From positions 1-39,750 of the forward strand of contig CAYWOS010000020.1 of NCBI GenBank assembly GCA_964459985.1: a stretch of DNA of 39,750 nucleotides, given 5' to 3'. A program made the translations under genes and the position numbers. Shown here piece after piece: positions 1 through 8,364 of the stretch. The notes below the pieces were generated by a model. The model was not told the DNA's origin, did not search any database, and saw only the letters and a program-made list of their open reading frames with translations. The first letter of the stretch is position 1. Every line of letters starts with the position of its first letter. The stretch is from CAYWOS01 sp964459985 (GTDB lineage Bacteria; Bacillota; Clostridia; Christensenellales; Aristaeellaceae).

Positions 1-549
1 GTCAGGCGCGATCTACGGCGAAGTATATAAGTTTAGTGTGAGCGGGGCTTATGGGAAAAGCGACAGATAATTGTTTCTTGTTTGGACAGATCGTGTATGG
101 CAATGAATGAAATGTGATGCAAACACAGTAGATTTTGATGCTTTTGTAGATAAGGGAACGCGCTTGAGGTGAACCGCGACAAGGCGTTGAAGGTCGTCGC
201 GACCAATTTGTTCCATCAGATGATTCCGCCGCATAAACGGGCGTCATCAGCGCCGCGATATTCCGGAAACCTTTCCCGAAGGGAAACAAGCGGTCAGCCA
301 TCTGTACGCCTGCTTGCACAAAAACGATCGACGGCGATGTGAACATCGCGCCGCAGATCGTGCCTGAAGCCCATATTGATCGTTATCGCGTCAAGCAGCC
401 TCTGCGCTGACGCGACGGACAGAGAAAGACAAACGCAACGGCTGACCGCTGCGTTTCATGCATGTCTATTCTTGCGGTCAAAAGCCAACTCGTAGAATGT
501 TCACGGCTCGTTTATCTCTGAAAAAGCCTCGCAATTGCTCTTGAGCCAA
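1..549. other. Left-edge region without a recognisable gene
   Basis: I recognise no conserved protein here on either strand. A minus-strand open frame at 2-346 runs off the window edge, but it has no clear ribosome-binding site and its translation has no family signature. Its composition matches the adjoining AT-richer operon, so this could be degraded or foreign DNA. The only supportable element is the terminator-like hairpin at 420-457, listed separately. Confidence 0.5.
420..457 (-). terminator. Terminator of the HerA/toxin/SPFH operon
   Basis: An inverted repeat with arms AAACGCA and TGCGTTT (431-437 and 450-456), extended inside by CGG/CCG, is followed on the minus strand by a T-rich stretch (complement of 421-429). 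It lies about 95 bases beyond the stop of the membrane-protein gene, where the operon should end. The uridine tract is interrupted, so strength is uncertain. Confidence 0.55.
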
Positions 550-1230
550 TCAGTCGCCCGGGTTTTGCTTGCGCAAAAGAATCAGTTGACTTAACACTGC
601 GCCATGCATGCGAATCGCGTCGGCGCTTCCTTCGGATGCGGCATCGTGAATTGCGTTGCATTCAGCCCGAATATTGTTTTCCACGCCTTGCAGAGAACCG
701 CTTGAATATAGAGGGCTCGCTTTTAGATCGTTGTATATCGATGCAATATACTGCTTCTCCGGATCATCGACCTTCGTCATTGCTTGGCTCAAAATCAATA
801 AGGATTCCTTGAAGGCTTTTTGCGCTTGTTTTTTTTGCTCTTCTATGCTTGCGGTGTGATGCGTTGCGTAATGGTTCACGCAAAGCACGACCGCGCTGGC
901 AGATAGTATTACCAAGTGAATGGCCAGCGTAAGCACATGCGATTCGGGCTTGATGATGATGAGCAGCAAACCGATTACGAAATCGATGATGAAACATATA
1001 GAGGCGATCAACGCAGTCGATTCAAGGTAAACATGCGTGCTTTTGGCCTTTGGTACCAGAAATGGAATCACCAGCATTAGAATATAGGACAGATGGATGG
1101 CTGCGTACGAGATCCATACTGATGCGCGGGATAGGTCGCCTCCCAGAAGAAAGAACAGTATGTTAAACAACGCAAGGAAGATTCCGCCGATTGTCAGCCA
1201 ACGCATTTGAATTTTACTCATCAATCTCAC
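550..1230 (-). CDS. Four-helix membrane protein, last gene of the toxin/SPFH operon
   Basis: I do not recognise a named family. The 226-aa protein has four hydrophobic stretches, roughly residues 12-33, 38-58, 69-93 and 98-118. A soluble tail of about 100 residues follows, largely helical-looking and rich in Lys, Glu and Gln near residues 130-150. The start is a GTG whose last two bases overlap the TGA of the SPFH gene, suggesting translational coupling; an ATG three codons later is an alternative. Membrane partners are common beside SPFH scaffolds, so it may anchor or receive the upstream proteins, but that is inference. A hairpin at 420-457 probably ends the transcript. Confidence 0.75.
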   Translation of the reverse strand: MRLMSKIQMRWLTIGGIFLALFNILFFLLGGDLSRASVWISYAAIHLSYILMLVIPFLVPKAKSTHVYLESTALIASICFIIDFVIGLLLIIIKPESHVLTLAIHLVILSASAVVLCVNHYATHHTASIEEQKKQAQKAFKESLLILSQAMTKVDDPEKQYIASIYNDLKASPLYSSGSLQGVENNIRAECNAIHDAASEGSADAIRMHGAVLSQLILLRKQNPGD

Positions 1231-2438
1231 ATCCCACTCAAGATTTCATTGATTTTCGCTTCATAAGCCTCTTGTGAAATGAAGCCGTTCTCCTTCATGT
1301 ACTTGAGTTTTTGCATGGATTTCTCAAAATCGTCTGCGCCGCCCGGTGTCTGTACGGGAGTTGACGTCGGCGGAAACGCCGCACTCTGTCCCGTGACGGG
1401 ATTGAAAGACGGGATCGACGCCGGTGCAGGTTGAGATTGGGAGCCAGCGCCATTCCCGAAAACATCGCCAAAGGGGGGCGGCGCAGAATTTGACGGTTTT
1501 TCCGCCATTGCCGGGGCATGCCCGAACATCTGTTGAGCTAAATTTGAGAAAATAGGCGCCGCGGCCATTCCCATCCCCATACCGGCGCCCATTGATGCAA
1601 CTCCGCCTGCTCCGGGGTTTTCCGCCAATTTCTCCAAGATCTCAGCCGATTTGAGGCGAGCCCAATCTTCGCCGAGAACTTTCATGCCGGCATGCTGTGC
1701 AAAAGCTGTTTCGAGCGTTATACGGTTGGGGTCATCATCGGGAATATCTAATGTGGCGATCGAGAAATCTTCCAACGAAATCCCATATTTATCCAGTACA
1801 TTGATCAAGAAAGGCGTTATGAGGATGGAAAGCTCAATCTGGTACTCACAAATTCCCAATACCTCGGCGTCGGAGCTTTTAATGAACTGAGTAATGAGCG
1901 TTCTGATATGCATCTGCATCGTGTTGCCGAAGTATTCTTTCATTTCTTCTTCTGCGAAAGAGTCCTTCTTGCTTCCCAGCATATACATGAGGAATTTCGA
2001 CGGATCTGCAATACGGATTTTATACGCACCGTTAGCGCGTAATTTACACATTATCCCGTGAACCGGGTCTCTGACCTGTATTGCCGGTGTTATGCCCCAA
2101 TTAATCTCGCGCGAGTGAGCTTCCCGAACAAAGTAAACAACGCAGTTAAAGGTGCTTATACCGCCGGAAAACTGGTTTCTGAGCCTGCTGATGAAAGGAT
2201 AATTCTCCGTGGTCAGCTTATACGTCCCGGCATCAAAGATTCTTTCGATATTTCCGCCGTGAACAAACATGGCTGTTTCGCCGGGCATTACAATCAGCGT
2301 CGAATTCGTGTTGAAATCCTCTTCCGGTTGTTTCCACAATAGCAGGTTGGCCCTTCCCGAGTTTTTGATTACGTCCGTCCAATGCTTTCTCCCGCCCGTG
2401 AAAGCCGTTTCATTAGGATTCTTATTCCAGAACGCCAT
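1227..2438 (-). CDS. SPFH-domain (virion-core-protein-like) protein with C-terminal SHOCT motif
   Basis: SPFH proteins (stomatin, prohibitin, flotillin, HflK/C) form membrane-associated oligomeric scaffolds. Residues about 20-270 have the layout of the bacterial SPFH group often annotated as virion core protein: an N-terminal TLIVMPGETAMFVHGG strand segment, the aspects of an SPFH core, then a helical part. A Gly/Ala/Met- and Pro-rich low-complexity linker follows, and the last 35 residues read as a SHOCT helix-turn-helix (pattern MQKLKYMKENGFISQEAYEAK). The start at 2438 was chosen because GGAGG lies six bases upstream; a longer frame to 2495 lacks such a site. It gives 403 aa. The gene follows the 75-aa gene by 13 bases. 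No transmembrane segment is visible; partners may be the downstream membrane protein and the HerA ATPase. Confidence 0.85.
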   Translation of the reverse strand: MAFWNKNPNETAFTGGRKHWTDVIKNSGRANLLLWKQPEEDFNTNSTLIVMPGETAMFVHGGNIERIFDAGTYKLTTENYPFISRLRNQFSGGISTFNCVVYFVREAHSREINWGITPAIQVRDPVHGIMCKLRANGAYKIRIADPSKFLMYMLGSKKDSFAEEEMKEYFGNTMQMHIRTLITQFIKSSDAEVLGICEYQIELSILITPFLINVLDKYGISLEDFSIATLDIPDDDPNRITLETAFAQHAGMKVLGEDWARLKSAEILEKLAENPGAGGVASMGAGMGMGMAAAPIFSNLAQQMFGHAPAMAEKPSNSAPPPFGDVFGNGAGSQSQPAPASIPSFNPVTGQSAAFPPTSTPVQTPGGADDFEKSMQKLKYMKENGFISQEAYEAKINEILSGM

Positions 2439-2451
2439 GTGGAAACCTCCT

Positions 2452-2679
2452 TCAGTTGCGTCGACCGTCCAAGAATGCCTGTAGATGCCGTTCAAAGCTT
2501 ACGGATGATGTCGCGCCGAGTTTTTCACCTTTGGAATTGATGATTACTGCGGCGCCTCCCCGAACCGGATTCCAGAAATAGAACGCGTCATGTTCCGGTA
2601 TCGGTTTCCAGTGCCTGCCTGCCTCTTCGGCAGTAACGTGTAGGACAGCGGCCGCAGCCTCAAGCAGTGCTTGATTCAT
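2452..2679 (-). CDS. Small 75-aa protein in immunity-gene position
   Basis: The gene starts three bases after the stop of the papain-fold toxin-domain gene, and its ribosome-binding site GGAGGAG lies inside that gene's last codons, so the two are probably made together. The protein is a short helix (residues 2-24) followed by a beta-rich part with the pattern FYFWNPVRGGAAVIINSKG and a C-terminal SSVSFERHLQAFLDGRR. This layout is reminiscent of small YrhB/Imm35-like proteins next to toxins, but I cannot confirm a family. The position immediately downstream of a toxin-domain gene is that of an immunity protein. It could instead be an adaptor or chaperone. Confidence 0.7.
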   Translation of the reverse strand: MNQALLEAAAAVLHVTAEEAGRHWKPIPEHDAFYFWNPVRGGAAVIINSKGEKLGATSSVSFERHLQAFLDGRRN

Positions 2680-2682
2680 GGA

Positions 2683-4203
2683 TTACTCCTCCTTGCGTTT
2701 TACGCTCATTTCCCAGTTGACGACATCGCCATAATCAGGCGGCCACTCCCTGATCTCGCCGCTCTGACCATCAATAGCAACTACGCGACCGTTTAGGCAT
2801 GCCGCGTTGAACCAATGCCCGGCGCCTTCCGCGCGGTCAATACCGATGATTGCGTGCGCGCCTTCTCCTTCCGACAATAGACGCTGCTCTATTTCCTGAG
2901 GAGACATCGGGACTTGATCCATGCCGGTCAGGGCGGTCATTTCATCATTATATCCTATGTTATCCGCTGACGCGCAAGCAGTTGGGTCATTTCCTTCGAG
3001 TCGTTGATATACGGCGTATGCGCAGGAGCCGCAATTATTGCAGTATGGTGATTCGGTATCGAACTCATCAAAATTCGGATTGACATCTCCCAGCCAACCG
3101 GCTACGTCGTCAGCTTCGCTGATATCAGTTTCGCTGTTCTGTAAATGGTTCTCCGCGCTTGAGGGGTCGATATCAACATGATTATCGGGATCATCCGAAT
3201 CAACTGCGCCAGGCAAATCCGCGTTTGGGGATGCCGCGGGGTCGTCTTCTTGAATTTCACTGATGCTCATGTCCGACGCCGTACCCGGAGCGGCAGAGAC
3301 GGTCGAATCCGTATCCTGATTCGGCGTGGCGTCTATGGGGATAGCCGCTTCGTCTTCGTTAGTCACGTAGGGCGGAACATCGTCGGAATCTTCCGGGAAG
3401 TATTCCTCGTCGAGAATCTCAACGTTATCCGTTTCATCTGCCGTGCTTTGATTCATATCGCTTTCAGGCAGATCCTCTGAAACATCAGATGGCGTCTCGG
3501 AAAGCTCCTCCTCGGCCCATACGTTGTCGCCGCCTTCCTCGGGCAATGGTGGTTGATCGGCAGTCAGCGTGTCAAGCGAAGCATCATCCTGCATTTCACT
3601 TGTCGGCGGGTTGTCCGAAATGCTTTCCTCTTCCCAAATACCGTCATTGAAGTCTGACTCTGACAGAGTATACGCATTGTCCGCAGCCGGCGCGCTGTAA
3701 TCTTCTTCCTGCAATCCTTCCGATTGATCAAAATCGCCTGTTATAACGGCGTCGGATTGTTTATCGGCATGACCGCCCGAGTACTGCGGAAAATCTGCGC
3801 CGAGGTATGGATTGGTGAAATCCCCGTCAATGTTGCGGCTGAGCTCATCAAGCAGTTTGGGTTTTTCCGCCATCACCATGTTCTCCAGTTCCTGTCCGTC
3901 GGGCCAGCCCTTATCGCGCAAATCATCACGCATTGCTTCGAGCGTATCATCGATCGCTCGATTTCCAGATGCCCATATTTCTGACGGATCACGTTTCAAG
4001 ACGTATGCGTAGTCTGATTCGTCATCGGACGAATCGATTTCAGCGGGAGTATCTGATATCAGGGACTCTTCCTCGAGTTCGTCGTATATTGGAGTTTCCG
4101 CTATTTGTTCGGCAGTATCCGTCTCGGATAACGCGTCAGAGGTTATATCGGAGGCATCATCCGTCGGTACTCTCGTATCGAACATGTCATCCATACCGAT
4201 CAT
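2683..4203 (-). CDS. Acidic protein with C-terminal papain-fold toxin (glutamine deamidase-like) domain
   Basis: The last ~125 of 506 residues match the papain-fold toxin 1 / glutamine-deamidase pattern of polymorphic toxins: NNCGSCAYAVYQRLEG with the likely nucleophile Cys391, GHWFN with His463, and AIDGQSG with Asp478 and Gln480. Such domains deamidate or cleave target proteins. The preceding ~380 residues are extremely rich in Asp, Glu and Ser and mostly look disordered, except a helical-looking segment at about 66-135. There is no signal peptide or known export domain, which is unusual for a secreted toxin. The ATG lies one base after the HerA stop, with only a weak ribosome-binding site, so it probably depends on coupling. 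Delivery through the HerA ATPase or action inside the cell are both possible. Confidence 0.8.
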   Translation of the reverse strand: MIGMDDMFDTRVPTDDASDITSDALSETDTAEQIAETPIYDELEEESLISDTPAEIDSSDDESDYAYVLKRDPSEIWASGNRAIDDTLEAMRDDLRDKGWPDGQELENMVMAEKPKLLDELSRNIDGDFTNPYLGADFPQYSGGHADKQSDAVITGDFDQSEGLQEEDYSAPAADNAYTLSESDFNDGIWEEESISDNPPTSEMQDDASLDTLTADQPPLPEEGGDNVWAEEELSETPSDVSEDLPESDMNQSTADETDNVEILDEEYFPEDSDDVPPYVTNEDEAAIPIDATPNQDTDSTVSAAPGTASDMSISEIQEDDPAASPNADLPGAVDSDDPDNHVDIDPSSAENHLQNSETDISEADDVAGWLGDVNPNFDEFDTESPYCNNCGSCAYAVYQRLEGNDPTACASADNIGYNDEMTALTGMDQVPMSPQEIEQRLLSEGEGAHAIIGIDRAEGAGHWFNAACLNGRVVAIDGQSGEIREWPPDYGDVVNWEMSVKRKEE

Positions 4204-4204
4204 C

Positions 4205-6880
4205 TCACTTTCTGTTTAATGAACCCCTCATTGTCGCGTCCGATATCTGCAGCCTCGTCTCATACTTGATGCGCCGGAACAGATGCATTTTTACGCAGTT
4301 CAGAAGATGAGGCGTCACTTCCTCGCCATCCGCTTCAGCCTTGGTAATCGTTACGATTTTCGCGAAGACGTTCTTTACCGCTTCGTATTGTGCCGACAGG
4401 ATCTCTTGCTTTGTCGCCCCCTGCGCTTTTGTGCCGTGAATATGCTTTCTCATAATTCTGCGGGCAATTTCACGAGCGAATATTCTCCTGTTATAGTCGC
4501 ACGAATTGCCGCAATAAGGCGAATAATCGCATTCGGGATATGGACGAAGAAGGGCTTGGTTTTCTTTCCAGTATGTCGATAACCCGGCGATTTCGGCATC
4601 CGTCAGCGTTATGTTGATTTTATGCTCCAAACGATAGTTTTCTGTAATAACTTCCTCGGGCTCCTCCAATTTGTTGAAGAAAAAGAACGCCTCGCCGGGT
4701 TTCAATCGGGATAAACGAGCGGCTTGTTGTTCGCTCATATTGGTACTGTCCGCGATGATCTGTTTATCCGCGCTTTCTACGAGACGGAACGCCAGTTTGA
4801 TATCAGTCAGGGCAACCACGTCGGTTGTCACTTTTCGGGGCGATTGATCGGCGATGACAAGGCTGATGCCATACGAGCGCAGTTCTGCGAGCATACGCTT
4901 AACAAGCCCTTGGGCAATTGCGCTGGGATTGGCGTCTCCTTGCGCGCCTCCCGACTGCGCATCAAGCAGAACGTGGGCTTCTTCAAGCAGGATTACATTC
5001 TGTAATTCGCTGTCGCCCGTGTAATTGGCATTAACATATGACAGAATCGAGAGCAACAAAAGCGCGATAATGAGGGCTTTCTCATCGGAGTTTTCTACTG
5101 CCGCCAATTCGATCACCGTTGGTTTTTTCAGCAGGTCGCCAATTGGAATAGAGTAGTAGTTGTCAAACAAATTGATTAGTGACTGGAGCCTGACGATACC
5201 GGCCTTCCCGATATTTCCAACCTCGCCTGTATATCCAATGTTATCGAATGTTTGCTGAAAGCATTTGATAAAATCCGCTATGTTAAAGGTCCGTCCCTTA
5301 TCGGAGGAGGTAAAGGTATCCAGCCAGCCGAAGTCCGCATAGCAGTTGTTGATCGTTTCTTCAAAGATTTTATCAAGCGGCGTTGTCATTGACACGCCGG
5401 CTGCAAAAGCTGTTTTAAGCGTTGATTTGTAGGATTCAAGATGTACGTTGTCAGGCAGAACGAACGGGTTAAAGACAAAAGGCGAAATTATGTTTTTGCC
5501 CGGCGTAAACACCTGCAGATCGGGAATGCTTTGTATAAGCGCCCGATATTCGTTTTTTGCCGGTTCAATCACGAGAAACGGCACGCCCTGCTTCCACAGT
5601 TTGTCGAGCATTCCGACCGAGAACGTGGTTTTGCCTGAACCCGGAGTTCCCACGATCAGCATATGTTTGGCCAAATCGTTTCTTGAAATCCCAAAACCAT
5701 GCACGCCGCCTGTGGATTTCAAGCGCCCGATCAATATGTCCCCTGAATCGACCATCGATGAGCGATACTCTTTGCCTTGCTTTTGCGAACGGTCGATTGT
5801 GAACCCCGCGCTGATTTGCCTTCCGCCTACGGGTAAACTCAGTATCGTGACGGCTTCCTCCGCCGTTAATATGAACGGCAAACGATCAAACCCCGGCGAA
5901 TTAGTCGCAGGATAACGGGACTGCAAATACTGCGCCAGCATCCAAGGATTACCCGAGTAATGCTCGACAATTGCATCTGGCGCCACATCGTTCAGCGGAT
6001 ACGCCGCCAAAGCGGTTTTGCCGGTTCCGCTTAAGACTGATTGAACGGCAAACGACACCATTCCGACATCAGAGCTTGGACCATATACAGACGCGCCGAA
6101 CGTAAATATCGCTTTATCGGTATTACTGTTGTAGTATGAATAGGTGTCCACACATTTCTGCGCGGCAACTACAGGTATCACGCCGAACGAGGCATCGTGA
6201 AGTCCGGATGCAAGCATACCCAGCGTCTGGCACACGGCAGAAATCGTCTGGCGTTCTTCCGTCGTATATCTCGTGGGAATCAGTTGAAACGATACCATAG
6301 CATGGGGTGTCTTCGTCAGAACATTCGCCATGATTTCCAGCGCCGGCGCGTTCGTATCCAGACAATCAAAATGCATACAGGACTGCATAGCGGGTATCGG
6401 CAGGCTTTCGGCACGAACAACTCGTACAATGGATTGTCTTGATTCAAAACTGACTCCGCGGAGAATTGCTTTCAGTTCGTCATAGGATACGTCGGCAGTG
6501 GAATACTTATCTATTTCAAGCATGATTGAAAAAGCATTCATCGCTTGCGAGACAATTGTTTCACTCTGTGTTTTATCGGATGCTATGCTTCTCATCAACA
6601 AAAAGAGCCTAATTTTTGCGGCATACGTCTGATGCTCGATTGGCGACGATACCCAAAGAAGCTCCGCTGCAACGCAGTCGCTTGCGGTTGACGAATTGGT
6701 TTTGTATATATCAAAAACGCTTGACAGCGTTCTTGCCAAGTCGGAGGCATATGCGCTACGCGCCTCTTGTTCGGTACTAAACGGTGTTATCGACACGTCG
6801 GGGATTGATACGATTTCCACGACGCATGTCGAGAGAACAGCGCCGTTGTTCAGCCTTTCAGTACAAATTTTGTATGACAT
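4205..6880 (-). CDS. HerA/FtsK-superfamily (DUF87-type) ATPase
   Basis: HerA-type ATPases form hexameric rings that pump DNA or protein. In this 891-aa protein, residues about 375-400 look like the HerA barrel (SGDILIGRLKSTGGVHGFGI). A Walker A motif GTPGSGKTT follows at about 411-419, Walker B VILLEEAHVLL at about 629-639, and a sensor-like VIADQSP at about 675-681. The N-terminal ~370 residues are specific to this type and unrecognised. After the motor is a cysteine cluster PECDYSPYCGNSC (Cys784, 790, 794), perhaps metal-binding, then a helical tail. The start at 6880 has AGAAGGGA at proper spacing; the frame extends to 6937 without a better site. It precedes the toxin gene by one base, suggesting it acts on or with that product. 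Confidence 0.88.
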   Translation of the reverse strand: MSYKICTERLNNGAVLSTCVVEIVSIPDVSITPFSTEQEARSAYASDLARTLSSVFDIYKTNSSTASDCVAAELLWVSSPIEHQTYAAKIRLFLLMRSIASDKTQSETIVSQAMNAFSIMLEIDKYSTADVSYDELKAILRGVSFESRQSIVRVVRAESLPIPAMQSCMHFDCLDTNAPALEIMANVLTKTPHAMVSFQLIPTRYTTEERQTISAVCQTLGMLASGLHDASFGVIPVVAAQKCVDTYSYYNSNTDKAIFTFGASVYGPSSDVGMVSFAVQSVLSGTGKTALAAYPLNDVAPDAIVEHYSGNPWMLAQYLQSRYPATNSPGFDRLPFILTAEEAVTILSLPVGGRQISAGFTIDRSQKQGKEYRSSMVDSGDILIGRLKSTGGVHGFGISRNDLAKHMLIVGTPGSGKTTFSVGMLDKLWKQGVPFLVIEPAKNEYRALIQSIPDLQVFTPGKNIISPFVFNPFVLPDNVHLESYKSTLKTAFAAGVSMTTPLDKIFEETINNCYADFGWLDTFTSSDKGRTFNIADFIKCFQQTFDNIGYTGEVGNIGKAGIVRLQSLINLFDNYYSIPIGDLLKKPTVIELAAVENSDEKALIIALLLLSILSYVNANYTGDSELQNVILLEEAHVLLDAQSGGAQGDANPSAIAQGLVKRMLAELRSYGISLVIADQSPRKVTTDVVALTDIKLAFRLVESADKQIIADSTNMSEQQAARLSRLKPGEAFFFFNKLEEPEEVITENYRLEHKINITLTDAEIAGLSTYWKENQALLRPYPECDYSPYCGNSCDYNRRIFAREIARRIMRKHIHGTKAQGATKQEILSAQYEAVKNVFAKIVTITKAEADGEEVTPHLLNCVKMHLFRRIKYETRLQISDATMRGSLNRK

Positions 6881-6967
6881 CCCGATCCCTTCTCTTGCCG
6901 TATAATGAAACTGGATGCACAACAAGACTCCTACCAATCAGTTGTGCATACAGTCATGGTTAGTCGA

Positions 6968-7207
6968 TCAGTCTTTCCTGAAAACGAGCATATTGAGCTC
7001 GTAGTTATCATCGCTGAGCCCCATAACCATGCTTGAAAAGAGGCCGGCCTTTTTTGTGATATGAATGGGGTAGATTCCATCCAGAACCCATCCGCCGACG
7101 GTCTCGCGCGAGATAATGTCGCCATATGACGCAACGGCATCCTGAAGTTGGTTGATCTTCTTGATCGCAAGAACACCCGGGCCTGCGACGCATTTGTACT
7201 GTGCCAT
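6968..7207 (-). CDS. 79-aa DUF4177-like small protein
   Basis: A strong GGAGG site ahead of the ATG supports a real gene. The pattern (initial YKCV strand, a short helix, GGWVLDGI, and a terminal LNMLVFRKD strand) resembles the small DUF4177 family, whose members show a GW-x-L motif followed by VF-x-K; this is a pattern match only. It is the second gene of the operon, between the zinc-ribbon/TPR protein and the HerA ATPase. Its function is unknown; an accessory or adaptor role would fit its size. An 87-base gap separates it from the ATPase gene. Confidence 0.75.
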   Translation of the reverse strand: MAQYKCVAGPGVLAIKKINQLQDAVASYGDIISRETVGGWVLDGIYPIHITKKAGLFSSMVMGLSDDNYELNMLVFRKD

Positions 7208-7273
7208 GATGTTACCTCCAATTTTTCTTCATCAAATTGACGTTCGGTAGGTAACGTCGATTTGTTGGGTTCA

Positions 7274-7780
7274 TCAGCCAAGGAAACGGCTTAAGAATCC
7301 TTTCTTCTTGGTCGGGGCATTCTGGACGTTTTGTAGAGTTCGGACGATTTCGTCAACACGTGTCTGGTACTTGCTTTGCGTTTCGGTGTCGGGCGCGTAT
7401 TGAATCGCCCTCTTGCCGTGTTTATTGATTGCGTTGTATAAGCTGTCGATGTATTCCGGTATACACCGAGCCATAAAGCTGTTCAGTTTGCGATAGTATT
7501 CGGCGGCTGCAACCTCGCATTCGAACAACGCGAAATATGCTTCGCCAAATTCCGGATTCAGATCAATCACCTTCTGGAAGTATTGCGCGGCTTTATCGGT
7601 ATCACCGTCCTCAAGCTGATGATTGGCGGTTATCCAGGCGGCTAATTCTTGTCTCAGCCCGGGAACGCCCGCAATAAGCACCGTTGTTCCGCATGATTTG
7701 CATGTCCCGCTGGTTTGCGAAACATTAAGCCTAAGCAACCCTCCGCATTCAGGGCATATTGCGCTTTTTAGTTCAATCAC
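7274..7780 (-). CDS. Zinc-ribbon plus TPR protein, first gene of the HerA/toxin/SPFH operon
   Basis: The N-terminus carries a treble-clef type zinc ribbon, CPECGG (Cys9, Cys12) and CKSCG (about residues 27-31). It is followed by at least one TPR-like helical hairpin (DTDKAAQYFQKVIDLNPEFGEAYFALF, about 59-85) and a basic tail ending FLSRFLG. Proteins of this build often sit next to SPFH/virion-core genes and are thought to bring proteins together, which is an adaptor role by inference. The start is a GTG at 7780 with AGGAAGGAAG about eight bases upstream. With 168 aa it is complete. As first gene it marks the promoter-proximal end of a seven-gene minus-strand operon. Confidence 0.85.
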   Translation of the reverse strand: MIELKSAICPECGGLLRLNVSQTSGTCKSCGTTVLIAGVPGLRQELAAWITANHQLEDGDTDKAAQYFQKVIDLNPEFGEAYFALFECEVAAAEYYRKLNSFMARCIPEYIDSLYNAINKHGKRAIQYAPDTETQSKYQTRVDEIVRTLQNVQNAPTKKKGFLSRFLG

Positions 7781-8364
7781 CTTTCGTACTTCCTTCCTGA
7801 TTTTATCTTACATTGTGAGCTACTTTGATATCCAAGATGAGTATCCATCCGACAAGGTACCTATTTGCACCTCCTGCCGCTTGGTAATCAAATTAATGTG
7901 TGGTGTCCCCGGATAACGGCCGAGCATAATGGAACGAATTGTGATGAACATATTTTACCACACATAACGCGCCTTGTCCATACAGTATCCCGGATTTCCT
8001 TATAAAAAGTTGCCGATACAAAACGCGATACGCTGGAAAACGGTCATGACAACAGCTTGCCGCGATCAATCGCCGACCCGCGCAGGGAGTCCTGCGGGCG
8101 CATCCGCGCTTCTGCCTCGGCCGCGCCGGGGTTGTCGCCGCTGATCCGTGAACGGCTGGACGGATCGGGCATTTTGCGATATACTGTGCGAAGGCAAAAT
8201 CCGGAGACGAGGCGATCTACTGAATGCGATGCCGATCGGGAATGGGCCGATGGATATCCGCTTGTCAAGGAACTGCCTGACAAACTGAACGCCGGGCAGC
8301 TCCGGGGCGGCTTCTCAAGCGCGCGCGGCGCTGAACGAGATGATATGCCGGGAGGAACGAGACG
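7781..8364. other. Divergent intergenic region between the HerA operon and the GNAT gene
   Basis: This 584-base stretch separates the minus-strand operon from plus-strand genes and also marks the shift from AT-richer to GC-rich DNA. The part near 7,800-8,030 is AT-rich and should hold the promoter of the minus operon, but I find no convincing -35/-10 pair. The part from 8,040 to 8,364 is GC-rich. It contains an open plus-strand frame (8,057-8,368) with a coding-looking stretch EWADGYPLVKELPDKLNAG near 8,240-8,295 but no good start, so it may be a decayed gene. Confidence 0.5.
8157..8185 (+). promoter_or_regulatory. Candidate promoter of the GNAT/MazG pair
   Basis: TGGACG (8157-8162) and TATACT (8180-8185) are spaced by 17 bases. 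The -10 is good, the -35 matches four of six positions. It lies about 180 bases before the GNAT start, leaving a long leader, so this is a moderate call. Confidence 0.35.

Noticed and set aside
2..346. Minus-strand open frame running off the left edge
   Set aside because: It has no ribosome-binding site, no recognisable domain and unusual residue composition.
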